Shown here piece by piece: positions 1 through 8,322 of a DNA stretch of 64,000 nt. The stretch's first letter is position 1. Every line of letters begins with the position of its first letter. Position numbers and translations under genes: made by a program. Source of the stretch: CAYWXK01 sp964462515 (GTDB taxonomy: Bacteria > Planctomycetota > Phycisphaerae > Sedimentisphaerales > Anaerobacaceae); contig CAYWXK010000001.1 of NCBI GenBank assembly GCA_964462515.1, positions 1 to 64,000 of the forward strand, written 5' to 3'. The notes under the pieces were generated by a model. It had not been told where the DNA came from and made no database searches. It saw only the letters and a program-made list of their open reading frames with translations.

Positions 1-3000
1 TGGCGATGGATATCCAACGGCATCTAAGCAATGAGCCGGTTGAGGCCAGTCCACCTAGTACGCTCTACCGGTTTAGAAAACTTGTGCAGAAGCATCGCAG
101 GACCGTAGCGGCTGTAATTACGATAGCAGCTATACTTATTATTGGCCTTTTTGTCAGTAGCGCGATGTATTTTAGGGCTGAAAGAATGCGAATGCAGGCT
201 GAACAAGCACGAGGCAAGGAGGTAATTTCTCGAAACCAGGCAGAAAATGCACGTTTGCAAGCTGAGAAGGCTGAAAAAGTAGCACAGGAACAGCGGACGT
301 TGGCAGAGCAGCGAGCCGAAGCCCAGCGCCGCGCCCTTTATAGCAATAATCTATCTCTGGCTAAGGAAGCAATTAAAGAAGCTGATATCAGTCGTGCTGA
401 CAAGCTGTTAACCGCGTGCGACCCGCAGCTTAGGGGATGGGAATGGTATCGCCTAAAACATACCCTGGACCAATCCATTATGACTTTTAGCGGTCATACC
501 GACAGTATCTATTCAGTCGTGGTCAGTCCTGACGGCAGGCGCGTCGCCTCAGCCAGTGACGATAAAACAGTAAAGGTTTGGGATGCAGCAACCGGTACCG
601 AAGTGTTAACCTTCCATGGACATAATGGTTCTGTTTACTTTGTTGCGTTTAGCCCTGATGGGAAACGGATTGCCTCAGGCGGTGATGACAAAGTAGTAAA
701 GGTGTGGGACGCAACAACCAGTGCCGAAGTAATGACTCTCAGCGGGCACAAAGAGGCAATCTGGGGATTAGCTTTCAGCCCGGATAATAAGCTTATCGTC
801 TCGGGTAGTGATGATAAAACAATAAAGGTCTGGGATGCCGCAACTGGCGCTGAAATAAAGACGCTCATCGGACATAAATCTGCCCTCTACTTTATAATTT
901 TAAGCCCTGATGGCAAACGCATTGCCTCAAGTGACTCAGGCGGCGAAATCAAGGTATGGGATGTAAATAGCGGCGCTGAAGTGATGACTCTTAAGGGGCA
1001 CAAAGAATATGTCTGGCCGGTGGTTTTTAGTCCGGATGGCGCTTACATCGCATCAGGTGGAGCAGACAAAACAATCAAGATATGGGATGCAAATACCGGC
1101 ACTTCGAAAATGACACTCAGTGGTCATACTGGAACAGTTAATTCAATCGTATTTAGTCCGGACGGCAAAAATATCATCTCAGGCAGTGATGACAAAACGA
1201 TAAAGGTGTGGGACGCAGCAAGCGGCGCCGAAAAATTGACTCTCCATGGTCACACCTCAGGAGTGAGTTCAATTGTTTTCAGCCCGGACGGTGAACGACT
1301 CTTTACAGGTAGTTATGACAAAACGATAAAGGTATGGAATCCTGCCATCGACACCGAGCTTTTTACTCTTTCTTGGTCTAATTATTATATTAGTAAGGTA
1401 ACATTCAGCCCGGATGGAAAGCGGATTGCTGCGGCTGGTTACCGCGGAGTGATAAAGCTGTGGGACACAGCAACAGGCGCTGAAACGATGACCCTTCGAG
1501 GGCACGAATCTATGATAAACTCAATAGCTTTCAGCCCGGATGGAAGGCGAATCGCCTCTGGCGGTTATGATAAGACGATAAAGGTGTGGAATACTGCAAC
1601 CGGAGCCAAAGAGCTGACTCTTACTGGACATGACACCGGGGTCTATTCAGTAGCTTTTAGTCCAGATAGTAGGCGCATTGTATCCGGCAGCGTTGATAAA
1701 AAGCTCAAGGTCTGGGATGCAACGAGTGGCAGGGAACTCATGACTCTCCGTGGGCATGGTGACTCAGTATATGGACCACAGCAGAGCCCGGTTACCTCGA
1801 TAACATTCAGCCCGGATGGCAAACGAATAATATCAGCCGGTTCCGACCAAACAATAAGAGTCTGGGATGCAGCAAAGGGAACGGAATTGATGACCCTCCG
1901 AGGGCACGATTTATTTGTCTATTGCGTTTCAGTAAGCCCTGACGGCAAGCGGATTGCCTCGGCTGGTTATGACAAAACAGTCAAGGTCTGGGACGCAACA
2001 ACCGGAGCCGAATTAATGACCCTTCGCGGACATGACTCTGCTGTCCTCTCAGCAGCTTTTAGTCCGGATGGCAAACGCATCGCTTCAACCAGTGCCGATG
2101 GTACCGCCAAAGTATGGGACGCAGACACAGGCACCGCATTGATGAATCTCTACGGACGTGATGTCAACCCATTGTCAGTAGCGTTCAGCCCGGATGGCAA
2201 GACCATTTGTGTCGGTGGCTACAATAATATTACGCTCTGGGAATCCACCGTACCTGCCGGTGGATATGAGCCCAGGCAAACTGCACAAGCAGCAGGGAAA
2301 ATTGTGGATGAGCTATACGAAAAGCATAAATTCTACTATGAAGTTCTATCTAAGCTGCAAGCTGATAAAACTATCAGGGAGCCGGTATGTAAGGTGGCGC
2401 TCCAGATTGCTAATGCCCGCCTGTGGGAGGATGTAGAAAAACTTAATGTGGAAAGCTGGGAAGTAGTAAGCAAACCTGATAGTAACGAAGTAAAATATCG
2501 AGAAGCATTAGGAAAGGCCGAGAAAGCTGTCAGTCTGGAGCTCGATAACTGGTCTATCATTAGAACGCTGGGCGTAGCACAATACCGTGTAGGTGCTTAC
2601 GAAAATGCACTTGCAAGTTTGACCCGTTCTGAGAAAATCAGGGCTGTGGTGGACAAGGAGTTAGACCTAACCAATACCGCATTCAGAGCCATGGCTCTGC
2701 GTCAGCTCGGCCGTGACAAAGAGGCGCAAGCTGCCCTCCATCAGATGCACGGTCTGTATGGAAAGATTACGTGGTCTGAAGAAGAAAAACCACCGGATGT
2801 TCCTATCGTGGTTGAAGCAGAAAAGCTGTTTGCCGGCGAAAATGACAAGCTCCGTTCTATATGGGAATTTATCAAAGACCTTAAACTTGATGAAGCGGCA
2901 AAACTGGTCGAAGATGTCCAGCTATCATTTGCTCAAAAAGATACCGGCACCGGCGAACAGATAGAAGGTGCTGTTAAGCTGTTAGGCAACCTGTATTACA

Positions 3001-4064
3001 ATCGCGGCAAAAGTAATTGGACTAAAACCGGCGAATATCCCGCAATGATTGCTGATTACGAGACATCTGTGCGTATTGACCCTAACTATGCGCAGGTCTT
3101 TAACGACCTTGGGTGGCTGAGAGCCACTTGCCCAAACGATGTGTTTCGTGATGGCACTAAAGCTGTTGAAGCAGCAACAAAAGCGTGTGAAATGACGGAT
3201 TGGAAGAACTATGAATATGTCGCTACGCTTGCCGCTGCATATTCTGAAGTCAATGATTTTGATACTGCCATCAAGTGGCAAAAGGAAGCTATTAAGTTGT
3301 TACCCGAGGATAAACGTGCTGAGTTGCAGGATAACTATCAGGCCCGGCTGAAAGTGTATGAATCGAACAAGCCCTATCGTAAGGGCAATTTGTGGAGTTT
3401 CACCGATGGGGAATTAGTTGCCTGGTGGAAATTGGACGAAATTAAAGATGGGAACATAGTTGACTCATCTGGTAACGGCCTCAATGGAAAACTTATAGGC
3501 GATGCTAACATTATTACAGATTCTGAAAGAGGTAATGTATTGGTGATAGACGGCAATGGCTTTGTAGATTGCGGGAATAATTCGGCTTTTAACATTACAG
3601 GTGCGATCACGCTATCGTGCTGGATAAAAGTCAGAGCATTCGACAAATTTTGCCAGGCTACAATTTCCAAAGGAGATACTGCCTGGAGGTTACAGAGGGC
3701 TAGGGAATTAAATTCTATTGAATTTGCCTGCACGGGAGCAGCAACCTCCGATCCTAACCTAAGTTACTGGGGAAGTATATATGGTAAGGCCGATGTCAAT
3801 GACGGACGCTGGCATCACCTTGTCGGAGTGTATGATGGCTCGCAGATTTACCTTTATGTTGATGGTATCCTGGACAAATCCTCGGAGGCTTTGGGGAGCA
3901 TCAACACAAACGACTATCCTGTTCTGCTCGGCAAAAACGCAGAAAGGACAGACCGCTCTTGGAACGGCTTGATTGACGATGTCCGTATCTACAGCTATGC
4001 CCTCAACGAAGCCGAGATAAAAGCCCTTTATGCCGGCAAAGACCCACCACGCAAAAAAGAATAG
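1..4064 (+). CDS. WD40/TPR/LamG protein, C-terminal part of a probable Ser/Thr kinase (5' cut by window edge)
   Basis: The frame is open at base 1 (an Ala codon precedes the Met at base 6), so the gene starts upstream. The first residues, DIQRHLSNEPVEA then a YRF segment, resemble the stretch that follows the catalytic domain in planctomycete Ser/Thr kinases; a kinase domain upstream is inferred, not seen. Numbered from Met at 6: TM helix about 37-57, Glu/Gln/Ala-rich coiled coil about 58-110, 14 WD40 repeats about 155-755 (most ending KVWD), TPR-like helices about 790-1115, and a LamG/concanavalin-type domain about 1130-1340 opening LVAWWKLDE. Fourteen repeats would suit two seven-bladed propellers. 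Repeat 8 lacks the GH pair and repeat 11 has an 8-residue insertion. The propellers probably face the periplasm or exterior and bind partners or ligands, with the kinase inside. A terminator follows. Confidence 0.85.
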   Translation, partial: AMDIQRHLSNEPVEASPPSTLYRFRKLVQKHRRTVAAVITIAAILIIGLFVSSAMYFRAERMRMQAEQARGKEVISRNQAENARLQAEKAEKVAQEQRTLAEQRAEAQRRALYSNNLSLAKEAIKEADISRADKLLTACDPQLRGWEWYRLKHTLDQSIMTFSGHTDSIYSVVVSPDGRRVASASDDKTVKVWDAATGTEVLTFHGHNGSVYFVAFSPDGKRIASGGDDKVVKVWDATTSAEVMTLSGHKEAIWGLAFSPDNKLIVSGSDDKTIKVWDAATGAEIKTLIGHKSALYFIILSPDGKRIASSDSGGEIKVWDVNSGAEVMTLKGHKEYVWPVVFSPDGAYIASGGADKTIKIWDANTGTSKMTLSGHTGTVNSIVFSPDGKNIISGSDDKTIKVWDAASGAEKLTLHGHTSGVSSIVFSPDGERLFTGSYDKTIKVWNPAIDTELFTLSWSNYYISKVTFSPDGKRIAAAGYRGVIKLWDTATGAETMTLRGHESMINSIAFSPDGRRIASGGYDKTIKVWNTATGAKELTLTGHDTGVYSVAFSPDSRRIVSGSVDKKLKVWDATSGRELMTLRGHGDSVYGPQQSPVTSITFSPDGKRIISAGSDQTIRVWDAAKGTELMTLRGHDLFVYCVSVSPDGKRIASAGYDKTVKVWDATTGAELMTLRGHDSAVLSAAFSPDGKRIASTSADGTAKVWDADTGTALMNLYGRDVNPLSVAFSPDGKTICVGGYNNITLWESTVPAGGYEPRQTAQAAGKIVDELYEKHKFYYEVLSKLQADKTIREPVCKVALQIANARLWEDVEKLNVESWEVVSKPDSNEVKYREALGKAEKAVSLELDNWSIIRTLGVAQYRVGAYENALASLTRSEKIRAVVDKELDLTNTAFRAMALRQLGRDKEAQAALHQMHGLYGKITWSEEEKPPDVPIVVEAEKLFAGENDKLRSIWEFIKDLKLDEAAKLVEDVQLSFAQKDTGTGEQIEGAVKLLGNLYYNRGKSNWTKTGEYPAMIADYETSVRIDPNYAQVFNDLGWLRATCPNDVFRDGTKAVEAATKACEMTDWKNYEYVATLAAAYSEVNDFDTAIKWQKEAIKLLPEDKRAELQDNYQARLKVYESNKPYRKGNLWSFTDGELVAWWKLDEIKDGNIVDSSGNGLNGKLIGDANIITDSERGNVLVIDGNGFVDCGNNSAFNITGAITLSCWIKVRAFDKFCQATISKGDTAWRLQRARELNSIEFACTGAATSDPNLSYWGSIYGKADVNDGRWHHLVGVYDGSQIYLYVDGILDKSSEALGSINTNDYPVLLGKNAERTDRSWNGLIDDVRIYSYALNEAEIKALYAGKDPPRKKE

Positions 4065-4087
4065 GACTTTATATTTGTTATCTTGAG

Positions 4088-4122
4088 TGACCAACGGACT
4101 GCCGTCTGTTGGTCATTTTTTT
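4088..4122 (+). terminator. Rho-independent terminator of the WD40 gene
   Basis: The arms TGACCAAC and GTTGGTCA form a stem that is followed directly by seven T. It lies 24 bases after the stop codon of the WD40 protein. Confidence 0.8.
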
Positions 4123-4293
4123 CAACTATCTTATAAATCCAGCAATATAACATTTCAGCTATCAGAAAAATTTTTTCGATTTTTTTTCAAAATCTTGGCC
4201 CAAATCAGCCTCAGATGTCGCATTACTTAATAGAGTGAAGAATGAAATGGTAAGTTAGGACTTGAATAAACAATGAATATCAGGAGCAATACG

Positions 4294-4500
4294 ATGAACG
4301 GTTATGATACGGCAATTGCTGAGGCAGTAAAGGCAATGAGAAAATATAGTCCGGTTCATACAAATGACCTGCTTTGCCAGAAGGTTGCAGTCCTATATAA
4401 GCCAGGAGTTGCTGAATCGAAGGATATTGCCGGAGCACTCGGCAAGATAGTACAACAAATCCGACAAATAATAGAATCAATAGTTGGAATCAAAAGGTAA
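4294..4500 (+). CDS. Small hypothetical protein, 68 aa
   Basis: I do not recognise a family. The start is placed at 4294 (MNGYDTAIAE) because AGGAG lies at 4282-4286 with 7 bases of spacing; an in-frame ATG at 4273 has no comparable site. The product is soluble and predicted helical, with an Ile-rich C-terminal helix (about residues 48-66) that could be amphipathic. The next small gene follows in 45 bases on the same strand, so the two may be co-transcribed. Having a good ribosome binding site is the main reason to believe it is a gene. Confidence 0.55.
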   Translation: MNGYDTAIAEAVKAMRKYSPVHTNDLLCQKVAVLYKPGVAESKDIAGALGKIVQQIRQIIESIVGIKR

Positions 4501-4545
4501 ATAAGAAAGCCAAAGAAACTAATAAACCTTTAAGGAGGCCAAGAA

Positions 4546-4794
4546 ATGAAAACTTTAATTATGCTTCTGTTAATAGTGATTGTAACGATAGCTTTGCTGC
4601 TGCCAATGATCCTTGCTCTCGCTAATGCTACGCTTTACAGACTGGAATACTCCAATAACAATGCTAACACTGCATTTGAGCAGCATTCTAAATACCATGG
4701 CGGGCATTGGAACAATGAAGACTTATATACGAGTATTTACAGCTCTGAAGATGCCATCGTAGCAAAGTCTCGGAGCGGTCCTGCCAGCTTCTAA
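4546..4794 (+). CDS. Small single-span membrane or exported protein, 82 aa
   Basis: The start has a strong AAGGAGG site at 4532-4538. Residues 2-27 are very hydrophobic (Leu/Ile/Val-rich) and form a signal anchor or an uncleaved signal peptide. The remaining 55 residues are polar, rich in Asn, Ser and Tyr, and would lie outside the membrane. No family is recognised. It ends 28 bases before the convergent, truncated DUF5060 gene and probably forms a unit with the 68-residue protein upstream. Confidence 0.65.
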   Translation: MKTLIMLLLIVIVTIALLLPMILALANATLYRLEYSNNNANTAFEQHSKYHGGHWNNEDLYTSIYSSEDAIVAKSRSGPASF

Positions 4795-4821
4795 GGGCCG
4801 GTCCTTAAGGACAAACCTTTC

Positions 4822-5439
4822 TCATCTGGAACTTGTGCGTTTGTCGGTGTCGCGGGGATAGCCGGTGAGTAAAAAGCGGATTTTGTTAAAACCGTGGCGT
4901 AAGCCATAGTCAATGACAGCTTCGACTTGCGAATCATCGTTAGATGGGTCCAAGAGATGATAGGCGGTGTAGCCGAGGTGGTAGAAGTGCTTTTTTGAGC
5001 CGGCATACATAAAATGTTTAGGATTATTCGGGTCAACAATCACCGGGCCGGAATTGTTAGAGGGTTCGCAGGTAAGCTTGCCGGCAAATTTTTTCTCGAC
5101 ACCGTCTGCGTGAAATGATAAGTCACAGTCGTATATACCGACTCTGTGCGGACAAAATCGCAGGCGATAAACGCTTCCATCCTGTGAATCGCAAAAGCCA
5201 CCCACTTTTAACGAAGAGCCATCGGGTCCTTCAAATGCACCAGTCAACTCGGCGTCGGTGAATGGATTTTTAAAAGGAGGGCTGCCCTCAGCAGAGACCT
5301 TTATCACGAACTCCGAAACTTCAAAACAGGCCGCGACTTTCGGCTGCTCGACAAGCGAGACCTCGAAGCTCGCGGCCGCTAATGCTTGGTATACAAGGAC
5401 AGCTACAATTGCCGGCAGTAGTAAAAATATCTTTGTCAT
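4822..5439 (-). pseudogene. 3'-truncated DUF5060/DUF4038-type glycoside hydrolase
   Basis: A signal peptide (about residues 1-22) is followed by a DUF5060-like beta domain (about 28-125) and the beginning of a DUF4038-type TIM barrel: YHLGYTAYHLL and the GFNKIRFLLTGYPRD strand. In that family the barrel runs on for several hundred residues, but here the frame stops soon after GYPRD, at residue 205. I see no continuation in other frames, because the small + strand gene begins immediately. The start is set at 5439 because AGGA sits 8 bases upstream; the ATG at 5448 has no usable site. It may be a remnant or a short stand-alone binding module. Confidence 0.6.
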
Positions 5440-5861
5440 TTTCTGCATCCTGAGCCCTGTGGATACTAAAATTTCCCATAGTGGTCTCTTACAACATGAA
5501 TGGTTGTTTTCAATAAACTATATTACCAAAACAGTCCAAAACTTGTAAGTATCTTTCTGTTTTTTGTGGATTATCGTCTCTTTGAGTCTCCGCACCAATT
5601 GACCTGTAAGGACGGTTTCTACAAGTGAGTGGCACGGCCATCTTGGCCGTGTTTTCACGGGCTGGAAGCCCGTGCCACTTCACGATTTTGCGCTACCAAT
5701 TGGTGCGGCAAGGAACGGCTGGTGAATCCAGGTCCGCATCTGGCTTGAATAATCTCTTTCCGAGCCAGAATAAGCGATTGCAATCCCTCCAAAAAGACAT
5801 CATAATAATGTCCAAGTCAGAATCCAGGAACCCAATTAGTTTACGCTACGGAGAAAACGCT
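5440..5861. other. Intergenic region between divergent genes with a nested inverted repeat
   Basis: About 420 bases without a convincing gene. The frame of the downstream oxidoreductase stays open back to 5625, but that part translates a palindromic repeat and lacks a Shine-Dalgarno site, so I treat it as non-coding. The only clear structure is the repeat at 5590-5708. Promoters for both flanking genes must lie here, but none could be picked out with confidence. Confidence 0.6.
5590..5708. repeat. Palindromic repeat (GTGGCACGG family) nested inside a 12-bp inverted repeat
   Basis: The outer arms CCGCACCAATTG (5590-5601) and CAATTGGTGCGG (5697-5708) are perfect reverse complements. Between them, about 5629-5678, lies an element beginning GTGGCACGGCC and ending CCCGTGCCAC. 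A related element with the same ends lies at 17536-17609. The nested arrangement could form a cruciform or mark a small non-autonomous element. Confidence 0.7.
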
Positions 5862-7232
5862 ATGAAATACGATTCTCAGACATCTAACTCAACGTTGAAG
5901 AAGTCCTCACGTCGGGACGTTTTGAAGTGGGGCGGGAAGGTCGTTGCAGCATCCACTCTGGCAGGAGCAGGCATCCCTGCGGTGTATGCGGCGGAGGATA
6001 ACACTATTCGGCTTGCCCTGATTGGCTGCGGCGGGCGTGGTAGCGGGGCGGCGGTGAATGCGTTCGATTCGCCGAACGGGCCGGTTAAACTGGTGGCGAT
6101 GGCAGACATATTCGAGAATCGGCTGGCCAATGCCTACAAGGTTTTAAGCGAGCAATACAGCTCGCGGATGGATGTGCCGCCGGAGCGGCGGTTCGCCGGA
6201 TTCGACGCCTGGCAGAAGGCGATTGATTGTCTGCGTCCGGGCGACGTGGCGATGCTGACCGGCTACGCGGGCTTTCGTCCAATGCAACTGGAATACGCAG
6301 TCGAGAAGGGCATCAATGTGTTTATGGAAAAATCGTTTGCGACCGACCCGCCGGCCGTGCGGCGGGTTATCAAGGCCGGAGAAGCCGCCGAGAAAAAGAA
6401 CCTCAAGATTGCCGCCGGCTTGCAGTGCCGCCATTCGCGAAATCGTCACGAGCTTATCAAACGCATTCGCGACGGGCAGCTTGGCGACATCCAGCTTATC
6501 CGTGCATACCGGATGCAGCCGTGTGGGCCATTGGGTCAGCGGCCGCCAGCAGAGAAAGACCTGCATTGGCAGATTCGCAACTTCACGCATTTTCTCTGGG
6601 TTTCGGGCGGATTATTCGCAGAGATGAACATTCATCAGATTGATGAGATTTGCTGGCTCAAGGATGCCTGGCCGGTGTCCGCGCACGGCATTGGCGGGAG
6701 AGCGGCCAACAGCACCGACTGCGGCCAGAACCTCGACTCGTTCACCATCGAGTGGACGTTCCCCGACGGCACCAAGGCATTTGACATAGTCCGCTGGCTT
6801 CCAAATTGCTATACAGAATTTGCCACCTACATCCATGGGACGAAATGCGCGGCGCAATTCTCCGGCAGCCACCATGAAGGAACGGTGCACACCTACAAGG
6901 ACCAGCGTTGTGAACGTTCCAACATCGCCTGGCAAGCGCCAAAGGAAGCCGTCACGCCCTGGCAGGCAGAATGGGATGCGCTGCTCGAGGCCATTCGCAA
7001 AGACCGTCCGCACAATGAGGCGAAACGCGCTGCCTTGTCGAATCTGGCCGATATTATGGGCCGGGCGGCGGTCCACTCAGGGAAGATAATCACCTGGGAC
7101 GAGGCGATGGCCTCCGAATTCCAGTTCTGCCCGAACATAGACCGCCTCACCGACGACAGCACTCCACCCATCCAGGCTGACACCCAGGGCCGTTACCCTG
7201 TGCCGATTCCAGGGCAGTGGACAGAAATTTAA
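5862..7232 (+). CDS. Tat-exported Gfo/Idh/MocA family oxidoreductase, 456 aa
   Basis: The start at 5862 (MKYDSQTSN) has GGAG with 8 bases of spacing; the longer frame upstream reads through a repeat. A twin-arginine signal (SRRDVLKWGG, ending near AVYAA) is followed by a Rossmann NAD(P)-binding fold with GCGGRGSGA at its start and FMEKSFA carrying the family's conserved EK pair, then the C-terminal beta-sheet domain with EMNIHQIDEICW. Members oxidise or reduce sugars with a tightly bound nicotinamide cofactor; exported planctomycete versions are thought to act on sugars in the periplasm. The neighbouring CBM9-like lipoprotein and GH2 protein suggest a glycan substrate, but its identity cannot be read from the sequence. 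Confidence 0.92.
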   Translation: MKYDSQTSNSTLKKSSRRDVLKWGGKVVAASTLAGAGIPAVYAAEDNTIRLALIGCGGRGSGAAVNAFDSPNGPVKLVAMADIFENRLANAYKVLSEQYSSRMDVPPERRFAGFDAWQKAIDCLRPGDVAMLTGYAGFRPMQLEYAVEKGINVFMEKSFATDPPAVRRVIKAGEAAEKKNLKIAAGLQCRHSRNRHELIKRIRDGQLGDIQLIRAYRMQPCGPLGQRPPAEKDLHWQIRNFTHFLWVSGGLFAEMNIHQIDEICWLKDAWPVSAHGIGGRAANSTDCGQNLDSFTIEWTFPDGTKAFDIVRWLPNCYTEFATYIHGTKCAAQFSGSHHEGTVHTYKDQRCERSNIAWQAPKEAVTPWQAEWDALLEAIRKDRPHNEAKRAALSNLADIMGRAAVHSGKIITWDEAMASEFQFCPNIDRLTDDSTPPIQADTQGRYPVPIPGQWTEI

Positions 7233-7402
7233 GTTATCTTCGTGAAACGTGACGTCGCAACAGACCCACAACTGGTGAGGACTGTCGCCCGTGAGGACTC
7301 CATAGGAGAACCATAACAGGCAAGAGAGAGTTTTCGGGAGATAGGTTATATAATGGCTCTGTTTTCGTTATTGTTACTATCCAGCGAAAAGGAGGAATCC
7401 TT

Positions 7403-8146
7403 ATGAATGTGCGTGGACTTGTGGGGACGGTTCTTGTATTGGTGGTTGGCGGATGTTCGTGGGTATCCACGCAGCAGGCGGCCCGAGAAGAACCGGCTGC
7501 CAGGGTGCTGCTGGTCCGGCAAACAGAAGATTTTGTCATAAACGGCAGGGGCGATGTGTCCGCCTGGACGAAGGCTACCTGGGAGCCGCTTCAGTTGCGC
7601 ACCGCCGACGGTCATCAATACCAGACGCGCATCAAGATGCTCTACTCTGGGAGCGGACTATATATACTGATGGAGGCAGAGGACCGTAAGATTACCTCCA
7701 CGATGAACGAAGACTTTCTCGACCTGTGGAACGAAGACGTGTTTGAGTTCTTCTTTTGGCCGGACGAGCGGTATCCGGTCTATTTTGAATACGAGATTTC
7801 ACCGCTGGGTTTTGAGCTGCCGATTCTCATCCCCAATTTCGGCGGTGATTTTCTCGGCTGGAGGCCGTGGCACTACGAGGGGAAGCGAAAAACACAGAAG
7901 GCCACTACGATTGTGGGTAGCTCTAAGCAGCCAGGCGCCAGCGTAACGGGTTGGAAAGCAGAGGTGTTCGTTCCGTATGACTTGCTCAAACCTCTGCAAA
8001 ACGTTCCGCCGAAATCCCAAACGCGGTGGCGAGCCAATTTCTACCGAATGGATTACGATGACGGTAAGACCACAAGCTGGGATTGGGCCCGGGTCGGAGC
8101 CAGTTTTCACGAGTTTGAGAAATTCGGTAACCTCATTTTCGAGTAG
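7403..8146 (+). CDS. CBM9-like carbohydrate-binding lipoprotein, 247 aa
   Basis: The start follows AAGGAGG closely. The N-terminus is a lipoprotein signal with lipobox VGGC near residue 20. The remainder (about 35-245) has the pattern of the CBM9-like family: DFVINGRGDVSAWTKA at the front, DLWNEDVFEFFFWPD in the middle and WRANFYRMD near the end. In xylanases this fold binds reducing ends of sugars; stand-alone lipoproteins probably capture or present oligosaccharides at the membrane. It lies 170 bases after the Gfo/Idh gene on the same strand. A weak hairpin (8204-8226) some 58 bases past the stop may end transcription. Confidence 0.85.
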   Translation: MNVRGLVGTVLVLVVGGCSWVSTQQAAREEPAARVLLVRQTEDFVINGRGDVSAWTKATWEPLQLRTADGHQYQTRIKMLYSGSGLYILMEAEDRKITSTMNEDFLDLWNEDVFEFFFWPDERYPVYFEYEISPLGFELPILIPNFGGDFLGWRPWHYEGKRKTQKATTIVGSSKQPGASVTGWKAEVFVPYDLLKPLQNVPPKSQTRWRANFYRMDYDDGKTTSWDWARVGASFHEFEKFGNLIFE

Positions 8147-8322
8147 AGCTGGGATTACGGTAAAAGCATGGTTGCCGTGCCACGGACGTTTTCGGCGGTT
8201 GCCCTGGCTGCACTGAGGTCAGCCAGTGTCGGTTTTTCACAACCCACCACTCACTACTGGTTAATTGGCGGGCGACTCTTTAGCCTTTACCTGCGCCGGT
8301 CAGGTCTTCCCGAACGCCTCTG

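Noticed and set aside
5625..5861. N-terminal extension of the Gfo/Idh protein
   Set aside because: The first part translates a palindromic repeat, there is no Shine-Dalgarno site, and a well-placed site exists for the start at 5862 right before the Tat signal.
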